This document shows, piece by piece, positions 1 to 11,353 of a stretch of DNA of 64,000 nucleotides; the stretch's first letter is position 1, and each line of letters opens with the position of its first letter. Both the position numbers and the translations under genes were made by a program. Origin of the DNA: Symbiodinium natans. Taxonomy: Eukaryota; Sar; Dinophyceae; Suessiales; Symbiodiniaceae. The stretch covers positions 1 to 64,000 of the forward strand of contig CAJNDS010002499.1 of NCBI GenBank assembly GCA_905221605.1, read 5' to 3'. The notes beneath the pieces were generated by a model. It did not search any database, had not been told where the DNA came from, and was given only the letters and a program-made list of their open reading frames with translations.

Positions 1-2299
1 GCAAAATGTTCTGCAGGTTTAACTGCCTGGTCTGTACTGCCTACCCTATCAGCCCTGCCAGTACAGGGGAGAAACTCACCCACTTCCGGCTCACTCAGAA
101 AAGGCAAAAGGTCTGGAACCGATACATGGGCAATGCCTGTACTAAACTGAACGCAAGTGGCTTGGCAAAGTCGCCAACCTCCGGCACAGGCCTAGGCTTT
201 CTCGCCCTTACTAACCTAGGCCCCAGGAACTCATGCCGCAGCAGCACTGAGCTCCTGTTAGCCCCGTTTGCTGACCTGGCTTTCTCGCACTTACTCACCA
301 GGGAGGGGAACCAGCTTTCTCGCTCTTACTAACTGGTTTACCTCAGCGGCTCCAAGGAGCCCATACCACTTGCACGCAGGGAGGGCTTGGTTGATTTGGG
401 CAGCTCAGTTGGGCAGGCTTTCAGGCACCGAGCCACAGCCTTTAACCTCCACAATCTGATGCCTCTGGCTGTCCGTCAGCCAAGCATTGGTCCCTAACAA
501 CAACGCCTGCCGCTAGGCTTCCTCCAAGATGGGCTTGCACCACCCGGAGAGAAACAACAGCACCCTGCAGGAAACTCAAAGGAAATCCTCGACAGGCCAA
601 ACACGGGTAACCCCAAACTGGGTGAGTGGCGGCAAGCCCTAAAACCTCAATCGGGTGGGAGACCCGCTTGTTCTCAGCTACCGGAACCTCGTCCGGCGTC
701 TCCCTGTCCATTCCAGTCCCCTCAGCGCCCTCCCTCCCCTCATCAACCAGTGAGGATCTTCAGGGTGCGGTTCTAACGTTATCCTTTCGTGCGCTGTGTT
801 TGCGAGAACCCCGGGTTGGGCCTGTGGAAGACCCACAAGCACCTGAGCCCGAAAACCCGGTCCAGCGGTCTGCTGCACAGACCGAGCAAAGGGGCCGAAC
901 CGGTGTCAGGCTGAACAAAAGCCGCATCGAGGCGACCTGTCCTGCAGGGTGTCCATCGGAACAACTGCGAAAATATTCCGACGGATGGATCTGAGTACGT
1001 GCCGGGACTGAGCACTTCTGCTTGCATTCTTACAACCTGCAACCTTATGCGATCATTAAATGATCCAATTCTATGCAAGATTCTCCGTGGTGCCCTACGG
1101 CACTCTCAGTTTGGGAACGGACTCACAGGACCGTCGCTGATTGGACGGGGAGAAGCTTCACCCGTGACAAAGGGATTCCGGAGGGTGAGCATCTCACCCT
1201 TGATTCTGGCAGGGCATAGCTCCTGCAATTTGGGTGGGTTGGGGCCGGATTAGGTCAGACCTCCCAGGGGACGTCTTCCAAGTCTTCAAAGCCACACACT
1301 AGCCAATCACTGTTGCCTACTTCTTCTGGGGAGTCTAGATCCTGAGAACACCCTTCCTCAAGGAAGGTCCAGCCATGTGCGTTGGCTGCAGAAGACAGCG
1401 GCGCCAGCAAAGGTTCTACGGGCTCCGTACCTTGGTGACCTAACTGACGCAAGTCAGCAAGGGAAGCGTAGTCCAGAAACACCGGTCTCCTAACTGCTTG
1501 GTCGAAACTCGGCCAGCTCCACGTGCACGCTAGGAAGCTTTCTAGACAAAGGGCACAGTAGAGCTCGATGCGTCTTCCATCCTCTCCATGCAAGATCGCT
1601 GGTTGCCTTTTCCCAGGACCGGGCAAGAAGTTGAGGTTATGGGTTGGAATGTTACCACAGCCAGTGCAATTAAAGTTCAAAAGGCGAAGCCACTGCACGG
1701 GCGGGTCGCCTCCCGTTCCCCCGTGGAGCTCTGCTGGGTCTTCCATGCATCTCCATTGCCCACAGGGTCCGGCTCGGACTGTTTTGCCGGATTTGCTGGT
1801 GCGAACAAAATACACGCTGCTGTCCTCGGAGAGGAGCAGCCACTCTTTCCGGCCCTTGTGATGCCAGCGAAAGCAGAGTGCTTGGTGGAAAGTCCTGCAT
1901 TGGCTGGGACCACAATTGGCTCTATGGGCCCAAGTTCGCTCTGGATTTGCCAGGCTGCTCGAGCATCTTACCTGGTCTTCCAAGGCTGGAGAAACTCCAC
2001 AGCCGGCTGTAAGAGGACTCGCATAAGGGAAGAGTTCCCCAAGCCGGGCTGCTTCGCCCTCCAGTCGGGCCGTGCCTTCTTTCTGGCTCTCTGCAGAGCA
2101 AGTTGGGTGAGATGACTCCAACCCATCGCTTGTTGGCAGTGAGGATCTCGACTGCACAGGTGCTCTGGACATGGCTAAATGAAGGCTGTGAAAAAGCAGG
2201 CCTGGTACCCAAAACAGTTAGGGGACTCGAGGCTGGTTCACACAGCTACCGCTCTGCTACCTGTGCACCCCACCGGGGTTGAGCCGAGATCTTGAGCCA
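1..2299 (-). mobile_element. Array unit A (3' part outside the window)
   Basis: This is the leftmost unit, cut by the window edge. Its 5' end is the leader relic at 2291-2300 (plus strand reads cttgagccag). It carries an intact 305-codon ORF (1255-2172). The region left of the ORF is noncoding 3' sequence containing three copies of a ~20-bp motif (ctttctcgcNcttactNacc) near 195, 280 and 315, and a dyad gggtgag/ctcaccc near 1183. Confidence 0.85.
1255..2172 (-). CDS. Array-unit ORF, 305 aa, CxxC-rich, unknown function
   Basis: An ATG-initiated ORF of 305 codons is repeated in each array unit. I do not recognise the family. The protein has a Ser-rich N-terminus and a Cys/His-rich core: C100, H104/H105, C137, C142, a CTGC pair at 169-172 and a CALC pair at 206-209, followed by an acidic C-terminal third. 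The two CxxC pairs about 35 residues apart suggest a zinc-binding fold, perhaps a nucleic-acid-binding protein of a non-autonomous retroelement. The ATG lies about 120 nt after the spliced-leader relic, as expected for a short leader. Comparison with unit B shows many amino-acid replacements clustered in the last 60 residues, so selection on the protein may be weak. Confidence 0.6.
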   Translation of the reverse strand: MSRAPVQSRSSLPTSDGLESSHPTCSAESQKEGTARLEGEAARLGELFPYASPLTAGCGVSPALEDQVRCSSSLANPERTWAHRANCGPSQCRTFHQALCFRWHHKGRKEWLLLSEDSSVYFVRTSKSGKTVRAGPCGQWRCMEDPAELHGGTGGDPPVQWLRLLNFNCTGCGNIPTHNLNFLPGPGKRQPAILHGEDGRRIELYCALCLESFLACTWSWPSFDQAVRRPVFLDYASLADLRQLGHQGTEPVEPLLAPLSSAANAHGWTFLEEGCSQDLDSPEEVGNSDWLVCGFEDLEDVPWEV

Positions 2300-2412
2300 G
2301 AACATATATCACACGAAAGCGGGCTGCGTCGCTAGCCAGGTTAGGCTCTTCGGAACCGAAGTTCCGGAAAACATTAACTATGCACAGAAAAGGAAAAACT
2401 CTCGAGGTGTCA
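2300..2412 (-). mobile_element. 113-bp 5'-truncated copy of the unit tail
   Basis: The last ~110 bp of a unit occurs twice in a row here. The segment holds the border word, the tail cggaaccgaagttccg hairpin (2351-2366) and the first ctctcgaggtgt bases, and then stops abruptly where the next border word (2413) begins. An extreme 5' truncation that keeps the 3' end is the usual signature of target-primed reverse transcription by non-LTR elements. Confidence 0.8.
2351..2366 (-). other. 3'-tail hairpin (UUCG loop) of truncated copy
   Basis: On the minus strand the RNA would be cggaac-UUCG-guuccg, a 6-bp stem closed by C-G around a UUCG tetraloop. It is the same hairpin found at the 3' end of every unit. 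Confidence 0.75.
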
Positions 2413-2463
2413 GAACATATATCACTCGAAAGCGGGCTGAGTCGCTAGCCAGATTAGGCTCTT

Positions 2464-2479
2464 CGGAACCGGAGTTCCG
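2464..2479 (-). other. 3'-tail hairpin of unit B
   Basis: The minus strand reads cggaac-TCCG-gttccg: the 6-bp stem is unchanged and only the loop differs from the TTCG version. Confidence 0.75.
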
Positions 2480-3870
2480 GTAGGTATTAACTACGCACGG
2501 AAAAGGGACTCTCGAGGTGTCCTTGGCCTGCTTGACACGGCCGTACTTTGTGCAGGGAGCACCGAGAGAAGAAAAAGGGCCTGACCAGTTCCGCGAGAAG
2601 CTCGGCGGCCTACGGCTACTCACTGGTTTGGCACTGTACAAAGCCCTAGGCAAAATGTTCTGCAGGTTGAACTGCCTGGTCTGTACTGCCTACCCTATCA
2701 GCCCTGCCAGTACAGGGGAGAAACTCACCCACTTCCGGCTCACTCAGAAAAGGCAGAAGGTCTGGAACCGATACATGGGCAATGCCTGTACTAAACTGAA
2801 CGCAAGTGGCTTGGCAAAGCCGCCAACCTCCGGCACAGGCCTAGGCTTTCTCGCCCTTACTAACCTAGGCCCCAGGAACTCATGCCGCAGCAGCACTGAG
2901 CTCCTGTTAGCCCCGTTTGCTGACCTGGCTTTCTCGCACTTACTCACCAGGGAGGGGAACCAGCTTTCTCACTCTTACTAACTGGCTCAACCTCAGCGGC
3001 TCCAAGGAGCCCATACCACTTGCACGCAGGGAGGGCTTGGTTGATTTGGGCAGCTCAGTTGGGCAGGCTTTCAGGCACCGAGCCACAGCCTTTAACCTCC
3101 ACAATCTGGTGCCTCTGGCTGTCCGTCAGCCAAGCATTGGTCCCTAACAACAACGCCTGCCGCTAGGCTTCCTCCAAGATGGGCTTGCACCACCCGGAGA
3201 GAAACAACAGCACCCTGCAGGAATCTCAAAGGAGATCCTCGACAGGCCAAACACGGGTAACCCCAAACTGATGCAGGGAAATGCCCTAAACCTCATACGG
3301 TCGGCGTACTAGGATCCTCGTCCGTTCCTGCCACACCTCAGCGCCCTCCCTCCCCTCATCAACCAGTGAGGATCTTCAGGGTGCGGTTCTAACGTTATCC
3401 TTTCGTGCGCTGTGTTTGCGAGAACCCCGTGTTGGGCCTGTGGAAGACCCACAAGCACCTGAGCCCGAAAACCCGGTCCAGCGGTCTGCTGCACAGACCG
3501 AGCAAAGGGGCCGAACCGGTGTCAGGCTGAACAAAAGCCGCATCACGGCGGCCTGTCCTGCAGGGTGTCCATCGGAACAACTGCGAAAATATTCCGACGG
3601 ATGGATCTGGGTACGTGCCGGGACTGAGCACTTCTGCTTGCATTCTTACAACCTGCATCCTTATGCGATCATTAAATGATCCAATTCTATGCAAGATTCT
3701 CCGTGGTGCCCTATGGCACTCTCAGTTTGGGAACGGACTCACAGGACCGTCGCTGATTGGACGGGGAGAAGCTACACCCGCGACAAAGGGATTCCGGAGG
3801 GTGAGCATCTCACCCTTGATTCTGGCAGGGCATAGCTCCTGCAATTTGGGTGGGTTGGGGCCGGATTAGG

Positions 3871-4788
3871 TCAGACCTCCCAGGGGACGTCTTCCAAGTC
3901 TTCAAAGCCACACACTAGCCAATCACTGCTGCATGCTTCTTCTGGGGAGTCTGGATCCTGAGAACACCCTTCCTCAAGGAAGGTCCAGCCATGTGCGCTG
4001 GCTGCAGAAGACAGCGGAACCAGCGAAGGCTCTGCGGGCTGCGTACCTTGGTGACCTAACTGACGCAAGTCAGCAAGGGAAGCGTAGTCCAGAAACACCG
4101 GTCTCCTAACTGCTTGGTCGAAACTCGGCCAGCTCCACGTGCACGCTAGGAAGCTTTCTAGACAAAGGGCACAGTAGAGCTCGATGCGTCTTCCATCCTC
4201 TCCATGCAAGATCGCTGGTTGCCTTTTCCCAGGACCGGGCAAGAAGTTGAGGTAATGGGTTGGAATGTTACCACAGCCAGTGCAATTAAAGTTCAAAAGG
4301 CGAAGCCACTGCACGGGCGGGTCGCCTCCCGTTCCCCCGTGGAGCTCTGCTGGGTCTTCCATGCATCTCCATTGCCCACAGGGTCCGGCTCGGACTGTTT
4401 TGCCGGATTTGCTGGTGCGAACAAAATACACGCTGCTGTCCTCGGAGAGGAACAGCCACTCTTTCCGGCCCTTGTGATGCCAGCGAAAGCAGAGTGCTTG
4501 GTGGAAAGTCCTGCTTTGGCTGGGACCACAATTGGCTCTATGGGCCCAAGTTCGCTCTGGATTTGCCAGGCTGCTCGAGCATCTTGCCTGGTCTTCCAAG
4601 GCTGGAGAAACTCCACAGCCGGCTGTAAGAGGACTCGCATAAGGGAAGAGTTCCCCAAGCCGGGCTGCTTCGCCCTCCAGTCGGGCCGTGCCTTCTTTCT
4701 GGCTCTCTGCAGAGCAAGTTGGGTGAGATGACTCCAACCCATCACTTGCTGGCAGTGAGGATCTCGACTGCACAGGTGCTCTGGACAT
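3871..4788 (-). CDS. Array-unit ORF copy B, 305 aa
   Basis: This is the same 305-residue protein as in unit A with an intact frame, ATG start and stop. Most differences lie near the C-terminus (for example TQPAEPSLVPL against TEPVEPLLAPL) and a few in the core (N/Y next to the first CxxC region, L/F). The Cys pairs at 169/172 and 206/209 are kept. The function is unknown; a zinc-binding nucleic-acid-binding role is inference only. Confidence 0.6.
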   Translation of the reverse strand: MSRAPVQSRSSLPASDGLESSHPTCSAESQKEGTARLEGEAARLGELFPYASPLTAGCGVSPALEDQARCSSSLANPERTWAHRANCGPSQSRTFHQALCFRWHHKGRKEWLFLSEDSSVYFVRTSKSGKTVRAGPCGQWRCMEDPAELHGGTGGDPPVQWLRLLNFNCTGCGNIPTHYLNFLPGPGKRQPAILHGEDGRRIELYCALCLESFLACTWSWPSFDQAVRRPVFLDYASLADLRQLGHQGTQPAEPSLVPLSSAASAHGWTFLEEGCSQDPDSPEEACSSDWLVCGFEDLEDVPWEV

Positions 4789-4970
4789 GGCTCAAATGAA
4801 GGCTGTGAAAAAGCAGGCCTGGTACCCAAAACAGTTAGGGGCCTCGAGGCTGGTTCACACAGCTACCGCTCTGCTACCTGTGCACCCCACCGGGGTTGAG
4901 CCGAGATCTTGAGCCAGAAGAACATATATCACTCGAAAGCGGGCTGAGTCGCTAGCCAGGTTAGGCTCTT

Positions 4971-4986
4971 CGGAACCGGAGTTCCG
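4971..4986 (-). other. 3'-tail hairpin of unit C
   Basis: The stem is cggaac/gttccg with loop TCCG on the minus strand, identical to unit B. Confidence 0.75.
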
Positions 4987-6352
4987 GTAGGTATTAACTA
5001 TGCACGGAAAAGGGACTCTCGAGGTGTCCTTGGCCTGCTTGACACGGCCGTACTATGTGCAGGGAGCACCGAGAGAAGAAAAAGGGCCTAACCAGTTCCG
5101 CGAGAAGCTCGGCGGCCTACGGCTACTCACTGGTTTGGCACTGTACAAAGCCCTAGGCAAAATGTTCTGCAGGTTGAACTGCCTGGTCTGTACTGCCTAC
5201 CCTATCAGCCCTGCCAGTACAGGGGAGAAACTAGGCAGAAGGTCTGGAACCGATACATGGGCAATGCCTGTACTAAACTGAACGCAAGTGGCTTGGCAAA
5301 GTCGCCAACCTCCGGCACAGGCCTAGGCTTTCTCGCCCTTACTAACCTAGGCCCCAGGAACTCATGCCGCAGCAGCAATGAGCTCCTGTTAGCCCCGTTT
5401 GCTGACCTGGCTTTCTCGCACTTACTCACCAGGGAGGGGAACCAGCTTTCTCGCTCTTACTAACTGGTTCAACCTCAGCGGCTCCAAGGAGCCCATACCA
5501 CTTGCACGCAGGGAGGGCTTGGTTGATTTGGGCAGCTCAGTTGGGCAGGCTTTCAGGCACCGAGCCACAGCCTTTAACCTCCACAATCTGGTGCCTCTGG
5601 CTGTCCGTCAGCCAAGCATTGGTCCCTAACAACAACGCCTGCCGCTAGGCTTCCTCCAAGATGGGCTTGCACCACCCGGAGAGAAACAACAGCACCCTGC
5701 AGGAATCTCAAAGGAGATCCTCGACAGGCCAAACACGGGTAACCCCAAACTGATGCAGGGAAATGCCCTAAACCTCACACGGTCGGCGTACTAGGATCCT
5801 CGTCCGTTCCTGCCACACCTCAGCGCCCTCCCTCCCCTCATCAACCAGTGAGGATCTTCAGGGTGCGGTTCTAACGTTATCCTTTCGTGCGCTGTGTTTG
5901 CGAGAACCCCGTGTTGGGCCTGTGGAAGACCCACAAGCACCTGAGCCCGAAAACCCGGTCCAGCGGTCTGCTGCACAGACCGAGCAAAGGGGCCGAACCG
6001 GTGTCAGGCTGAACAAAAGCCGCATCGAGGCGGCCCGTCCTGCAGGGTGTCCATCGGAACAACTGCGAAAATATTCCGACGGATGGATCTGGGTACGTGC
6101 CGGGACTGAGCACTTCTGCTTGCATTCTTACAACCTGCATCCTTATGCGATCATTAACTGATCCAATACTATGCAAGATTCTCCGTGGTGCCCTATGGCA
6201 CTCTCAGTTTGGGAACGGACTCACAGGACCGTCGCTGATTGGACGGGGAGAAGCTTCACCCGTGACAAAGGGATTCCGGAGGGTGAGCATCTCACCCTTG
6301 ATTATGGCAGGGCATAGCTCCTGCAATTTGGGTGGGTTGGGGCCGGATTAGG

Positions 6353-7270
6353 TCAGACCTCCCAGGGGACGTCTTCCAAGTCTTCAAAGCCACACACCAG
6401 CCAATCACTGTTGCCTGCTTCTTCTGGGGAGTCTAGATCCTGAGAACACCCTTCCTCAAGGAAGGTCCAGCCATGTGCGCTGGCTGCAGAAGACAGCGGC
6501 GCCAGCAAAGGTTCTACGGGCTCCGTACCTTGGTGACCTAACTGACGCAAGTTAGCAAGGGAAGCGTAGTCCAGAAACACCGGTCTCCTAACTGCTTGGT
6601 CGAAACTCGGCCAGCTCCACGTGCACGCTAGGAAGCTTTCTAGACAAAGGGCACAGTAGAGCTCGATGCGTCTTCCATCCTCTCCATGCAAGATCGCTGG
6701 TTGCCTTTTCCCAGGGCCGGGCAAGAAGTTGAGGTTATGGGTTGGAATGTTACCACAGCCAGTGCAATTAAAGTTCAAAAGGCGAAGCCACTGCACGGGC
6801 GGGTCGCCTCCCGTTCCCCCGTGGAGCTCTGCTGGGTCTTCCATGCATCTCCATTGCCCACAGGGTCCGGCTCGGACTGTTTTGCCGGATTTGCTGGTGC
6901 GAACAAAATACACGCTGCTGTCCTCGGAGAGGAGCAGCCACTCTTTCCGGCCCTTGTGATGCCAGCGAAAGCAGAGTGCTTGGTGGAAAGTCCTGCTTTG
7001 GCTGGGACCACAATTGGCTCTATGGGCCCAAGTTCGCTCTGGATTTGCCAGGCTGCTCGAGCATCTTACCTGGTCTTCCAAGGCTGGAGAAACTCCACAG
7101 CCGGCTGTAAGAGGACTCGCATAAGGGAAGAGTTCCCCAAGCCGGGCTGCTTCGCCCTCCAGTCGGGCCGTGCCTTCCTTCTGGCTCTCTGCATCGCAAG
7201 TTGGGTGAGAAGACTCCAACCCGTCACTTGTTGGCAGTGAGGGTCTCGACTGCACAGGTGCTCTGGACAT
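6353..7270 (-). CDS. Array-unit ORF copy C, 305 aa
   Basis: The 305-codon frame is intact. The sequence is closer to unit A than to B (it shares TEPVEPLLAPL), with its own replacements such as PTCDAE near residue 26. The Cys/His core is unchanged. See copy A for the domain description. Confidence 0.6.
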   Translation of the reverse strand: MSRAPVQSRPSLPTSDGLESSHPTCDAESQKEGTARLEGEAARLGELFPYASPLTAGCGVSPALEDQVRCSSSLANPERTWAHRANCGPSQSRTFHQALCFRWHHKGRKEWLLLSEDSSVYFVRTSKSGKTVRAGPCGQWRCMEDPAELHGGTGGDPPVQWLRLLNFNCTGCGNIPTHNLNFLPGPGKRQPAILHGEDGRRIELYCALCLESFLACTWSWPSFDQAVRRPVFLDYASLANLRQLGHQGTEPVEPLLAPLSSAASAHGWTFLEEGCSQDLDSPEEAGNSDWLVCGFEDLEDVPWEV

Positions 7271-7450
7271 GGCTCAAATGAAGGCCGTGAAAAAGCAGGC
7301 CTGGTACCCAAAACAGTTAGGGGACTCGAGGCTGGTTCACACAGCTACCGCTCTGCTACCTGTGCACCCCACCGGGGTTGAGCCGAGATCTTGAGCCAAG
7401 AACATATATCACTCGAAAGCGGACTGCGTCGCTAGCCAGGTTAGGCTCTT

Positions 7451-7466
7451 CGGAACCGAAGTTCCG
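7451..7466 (-). other. 3'-tail hairpin of unit D
   Basis: The stem is cggaac/gttccg closed around TTCG on the minus strand, a C(UUCG)G tetraloop in RNA. Confidence 0.75.
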
Positions 7467-8848
7467 GGAAGTATTAACAAAACACTAAGGAAACTCTCGA
7501 GGTGACCTTGGCCTGCTTAACACGGCCGAACTATGTGCAGGATCACCGAGAGAAAGCATTGAGGGCTTAACCAGTTCCGCGAGAAGCTCGGCGGCCAACG
7601 GCTACTCACTGGTTTGGCACTGTACAAAGCCCTAGGCAATTGTTCTGCAGGTTGAACTGCCTGGTCTGTACTGCCTACCCTATAAGCCCTGCCTGTACAG
7701 GGGAGAAACTCACCCATTCGGCTCTCTCAGAAAAGGCAGAAGGTCTGGAACCGACACACGGGCTATGCCTGTACGAACTGCAGACAAGTGGATTGGCAAA
7801 GTCGCCAACCTCCGGGGCAGGCCTAAGCTTTCTCGCTCTTACTCACTTAGGCCCCAGAAACCCATGCCGCAGCAGCTCTGAGCTCCTGTTTGCCCCGTAT
7901 GCTGACCTGGTTTTCTCGCACTTACTCACCAGGTAGGAGGAACCAGCTTTCTCGCTCTTACTCACTGGTTCGACCCCAGCGGCTCCAGATGAACCCACAC
8001 CACTTGCACGCAGGGAGGGCTTGGTTGATTTGGGCATCACAGTTGGGCCGGCTTTCGGGCTCCGAGCCACAGCCTTTAACCTCCGCAATCTGGTGCCACT
8101 GGCTGTCCGTCAGCCTAAGTAATGGTCCCTAACAAACAACGCCTGCCGCTAGGCATTCTCCTGGCTGGGCTTGCACCAACAGGAGAAAAACAACACACCC
8201 TGCAGGAAAAACAAAGGAAATCCTCGGCAGGCCAAACACGGGTAACCCCAAACTGATGCCGGGCAGCTTGCCCTCGGCCACAACCGGCCGGAAAGTACTA
8301 GGATCCACGTCCGTTCCCCAACATCTCAGCGCGCACCCTCCCCTCATCAACCAGTGAGGATCTTCAGGGTCCGTTATCCTTTCGGGCGCTGTGTTTGCGA
8401 GAACCCCGTGTTGGGCCTGTGGAAGACCCGCAAGCTCCTGAGCCCGAAAACCCGGTCCAGCGGTCTGCTCAACAGACCGAACAAGGGGGCCAAACCGGTG
8501 TCAGGCTGTACTGAAGCCACATCAAGGCGGCTTGTCCTGCAGGGTGACCAACGGAACGACTGCGAATATTCCGATGGATGGATCTGGGTATGTGCCGGGA
8601 CTGAGCACTTGCTTGCTTGCATTCTTACACCTGCAACCTTATGCGATCAAGGCATGATCCAATTCTATGCAAGATTCTCTTTGGTGCCCTGAGGCACTCA
8701 CAGTTTGGGAACGGACTCGAAAGACCGTCACTGATTGAAACGGGGAGAAGCCTCACCCAGGGTGAAATGATTCCGGGGGAGAGAGTCTCGCCCTTGATTC
8801 TGGCAGGGCAAAGCTCCTGCAATTTGGGTGGGTTGGGGCTGTAGTAGG

Positions 8849-9766
8849 TCAGACCTCCCATGGGGTGTCTTCCAAATCTTCAAAGCCACACACTTGCCAA
8901 TCACTGCTGCATGCTTCTTCTGGGGAGTCTGGATCCTGAGAACACCCTTCCTCAAGGAAGGTCCAGCCATGTGCGCTGGCTGCAGAAGACAGCGGAACCA
9001 GCAAAGGCTCTGCGGGCTGCGTAACTTGGTGACCTAACTGACGCAAGTCAGCAAGGGAAGCGTCGTCCAGGAACACCAGTCTCCTAACTGCTTGGTCAAA
9101 ACTCGGCCAGCTCCACGTGCAAGCTAGAAAGTTTTCAAGACAAAGGGCACAGTGGAGCTCGATGCGTCTTCCATCCTTTCCGTGCAAGATCGCTGGTTGC
9201 CTTTCCCCAGGACTTGGCACGAAACTGAGGTTATGGGTTGGAATATTACCACAGCCAGTGCAGTTAAAGTTTAACAGGCGAAGCCACTGCACGGGCGGGT
9301 CGCCCCCCGTTCCCCCGTGGAGCTCTGCTGGGTCTTCCATGCATCGCCATTGCCCACAAGGTCCGGCTCTGACTGTTTTGCCGGATTTACTGGTGCGAAC
9401 AAAATACACGCTGCCATCCTCAGAGAGGAGCAGCCATTCTTTCCGGCCCTTGTGAAACCAGCGAAAGCAGAGTGCTTGGTGGAAAGTCCTGCCTTGGCTG
9501 GAGCCACAATTGGCTCTATGGGCCCAAGTTCGCTCTGCACTTGCCAGGCTGCTCGAGCAACTTACCTGGTCTTCCAAGGCTGGAGAAACTCCACAGCCGG
9601 CTGTAAGAGGACTCGCATAAGGGAAGAGTTCCCCAAGCCGGGCTGCTTCGCCCTCCAGTCGGGCCGTGCCTTCTTTCTGGCTCTCTGCAGAGCAAGTTGG
9701 GTGAGATGACTCCAACCCATCACTTGCTGGCAGTGAGGATCTCGACTGCACAGGTGCTCTGGACAT
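8849..9766 (-). CDS. Array-unit ORF copy D, 305 aa
   Basis: The frame is intact. It differs from A-C at scattered positions (FHKGRKEW for HHKGRKEW, LSFVPSPGE for LNFLPGPGK, DDASLADL for DYASLADL). The four core cysteines (CTGC and CALC) are kept. The function is not known. Confidence 0.6.
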   Translation of the reverse strand: MSRAPVQSRSSLPASDGLESSHPTCSAESQKEGTARLEGEAARLGELFPYASPLTAGCGVSPALEDQVSCSSSLASAERTWAHRANCGSSQGRTFHQALCFRWFHKGRKEWLLLSEDGSVYFVRTSKSGKTVRAGPCGQWRCMEDPAELHGGTGGDPPVQWLRLLNFNCTGCGNIPTHNLSFVPSPGERQPAILHGKDGRRIELHCALCLENFLACTWSWPSFDQAVRRLVFLDDASLADLRQLGHQVTQPAEPLLVPLSSAASAHGWTFLEEGCSQDPDSPEEACSSDWQVCGFEDLEDTPWEV

Positions 9767-9951
9767 GGCTCAAATGAAGGCTGTGAAAAAGCAGGCCTGG
9801 TACCCAAAACAGTTAGGGGACTCGAGGCTGGTTCACACAGCTACCGCTCTGCTACCTGTGCACCCCACCGGGGTTGAGCCGAGATCTTGAGCCAACAAAA
9901 ACACATATATCACTCGAAAGCGGGCTGCGTCGCTAGCCAGGTTAGGCTCTT

Positions 9952-9967
9952 CGGAACCGAAGTTCCG
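9952..9967 (-). other. 3'-tail hairpin of unit E
   Basis: The stem is cggaac/gttccg with a TTCG loop on the minus strand. Confidence 0.75.
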
Positions 9968-11353
9968 GAAGGTATTAACTATGCACAGAAAAGGAAAAAC
10001 TCTCGAGGTGTCCTTGGCCTGCTTAACACGGCCGAACTATGTGCAGGGAACACCGAGAGAAAGCAATGAGGGCTTAACCAGTTCCGCGAGAAGCTCGGCG
10101 GCCTACGGCTACTCACTGGTTTGGCTCTATACAAAGCCCTAGGCAAATGTTCTGCAGGTTGAACTGCCTGGTCTGTACTGCCTACCCTATAAGCCCTGCC
10201 TGTACAGGGGAGAAACTCACCCACATTCGGCTCACTCAGAAAAGGCAGAAGGTCCGGAACCGACACATGGGCAATGCCTGTACAAACTGCAAACAAGTGG
10301 AGGCAAAAGTCGCCAACCTCCGGAGCAGGCCTAAGCTTTCTCGCACTTACTAACCTAGGCCCCAGAAACTCATGCCGCAGCAGCACTGAGCTCCTGTTTG
10401 CCCCGTATGCTGACCTGGTTTTCTCGCACTTACTCACCAGGGAGGAAGAACCAGCTTTCTCGCTCTTACTCACTGGTTCAACCTCAGCGGCTCCAGAGGA
10501 GCCCACACCACTTGCACGCAGGGAGGGCTTGGTTGATTTGGGCATCTCAGCTGGGCAGGCTTTCGGGCACCGAGCCACAGCCTTTAACCTCCGCAATCTG
10601 GTGCCTCAGGCTGTCCGTCAGCCTAGGTTTTGGTCCCTACCAAACAACGCCTGCCGCTAGGCTTCCTCCAGGATGGGCTTGCACCACCCGGAGAGAAACA
10701 ACAGCACCCTGCAGGAAACTCAAAGGAAATCCTCGGCAGGCCAAACACGGGTAACCCCAAACTGATGCCGGGCAGCATGCCCTCGGCCACAACCGACCGG
10801 AAAGTACTAGGATCCTCGTCCGTTCCCCAACATCTCAGCGCGCTCCCTCCCCTCATCAACCAGTGAGGATCTTCAGGGTCCGGTTCTAACGTTATCCTTT
10901 CGGGCGCTGTGTTTGCGAGAACCCCGTGTTGGGCCTGTGGAAGACCCGCAAGCTCCTGAGCCCGAAAACCCGGTCCAGCGGTCTGCTCTACAGACCGAAC
11001 AAGGGGGCCAAACCGGTGTCAGGCTGTACATCAAGGCGGCTTGTCCTGCAGGGTGACCAACGGAACGACTGCGAATATTCCGATGGATGGATCTGGGTAT
11101 GTGCCGGGACTGAGCACTTGCTTGCTTGCATTCCAACACCTGCAACCTTATGCGATCAAATCATGATCCAATTCTATGCAAGATTCTCTTTGGTGCCCTG
11201 AGGCACTCACAATTTGGAAACGGACTCGAAAGACCGTCACTGATTGAAACGGGGAGAAGCCTCACCCTGAATGGAATCCGGAGGGGATAGTCTCGCCCTT
11301 GATTCTGGCAGGGCAAAGCTCCTGCAATTTGGGTGGGTTGGGGCTGAAGTAGG

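Larger units (their letters stand above)
2413..4919 (-). mobile_element. Array unit B, complete, 2,507 bp
   Basis: This complete unit runs from the leader relic at 4908-4917 (cttgagccag on the plus strand) to the tail hairpin at 2464-2479 and border word at 2413. It contains the 305-codon ORF at 3871-4788. Relative to unit A the segment near 3270-3340 is shorter, so the array is not perfectly homogenised. Confidence 0.88.
4920..7399 (-). mobile_element. Array unit C, complete, 2,480 bp
   Basis: This complete unit runs from the leader relic at 7390-7399 to the tail hairpin at 4971-4986 and border word at 4920. It lacks a ~20-bp piece (the cactcaccc region) near 5230 that units A and B have. 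It contains the ORF at 6353-7270. Confidence 0.88.
7400..9900 (-). mobile_element. Array unit D, complete, ~2,501 bp
   Basis: This unit runs from the leader relic at 9886-9895 to the tail hairpin at 7451-7466 and border word at 7400. It is more diverged from A-C in the noncoding half (for example at 7500-8400), while its 5' half is near identical to E. That suggests two sub-lineages with patches of sequence exchange. Confidence 0.88.

Noticed and set aside
779-1078. 99-codon minus-strand ORF kept in units A-C
   Set aside because: It is shortened or altered in units D and E, has no domain content, and is explained by the high similarity of the units. It may still be worth a look if expressed.
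1588-2115. 175-184-codon plus-strand ORFs repeated in each array unit (also 4204, 6686, 9317, 11823)
   Set aside because: They lie exactly opposite the 305-codon ORF and are its antisense shadow. They change length freely between units and show no domain.
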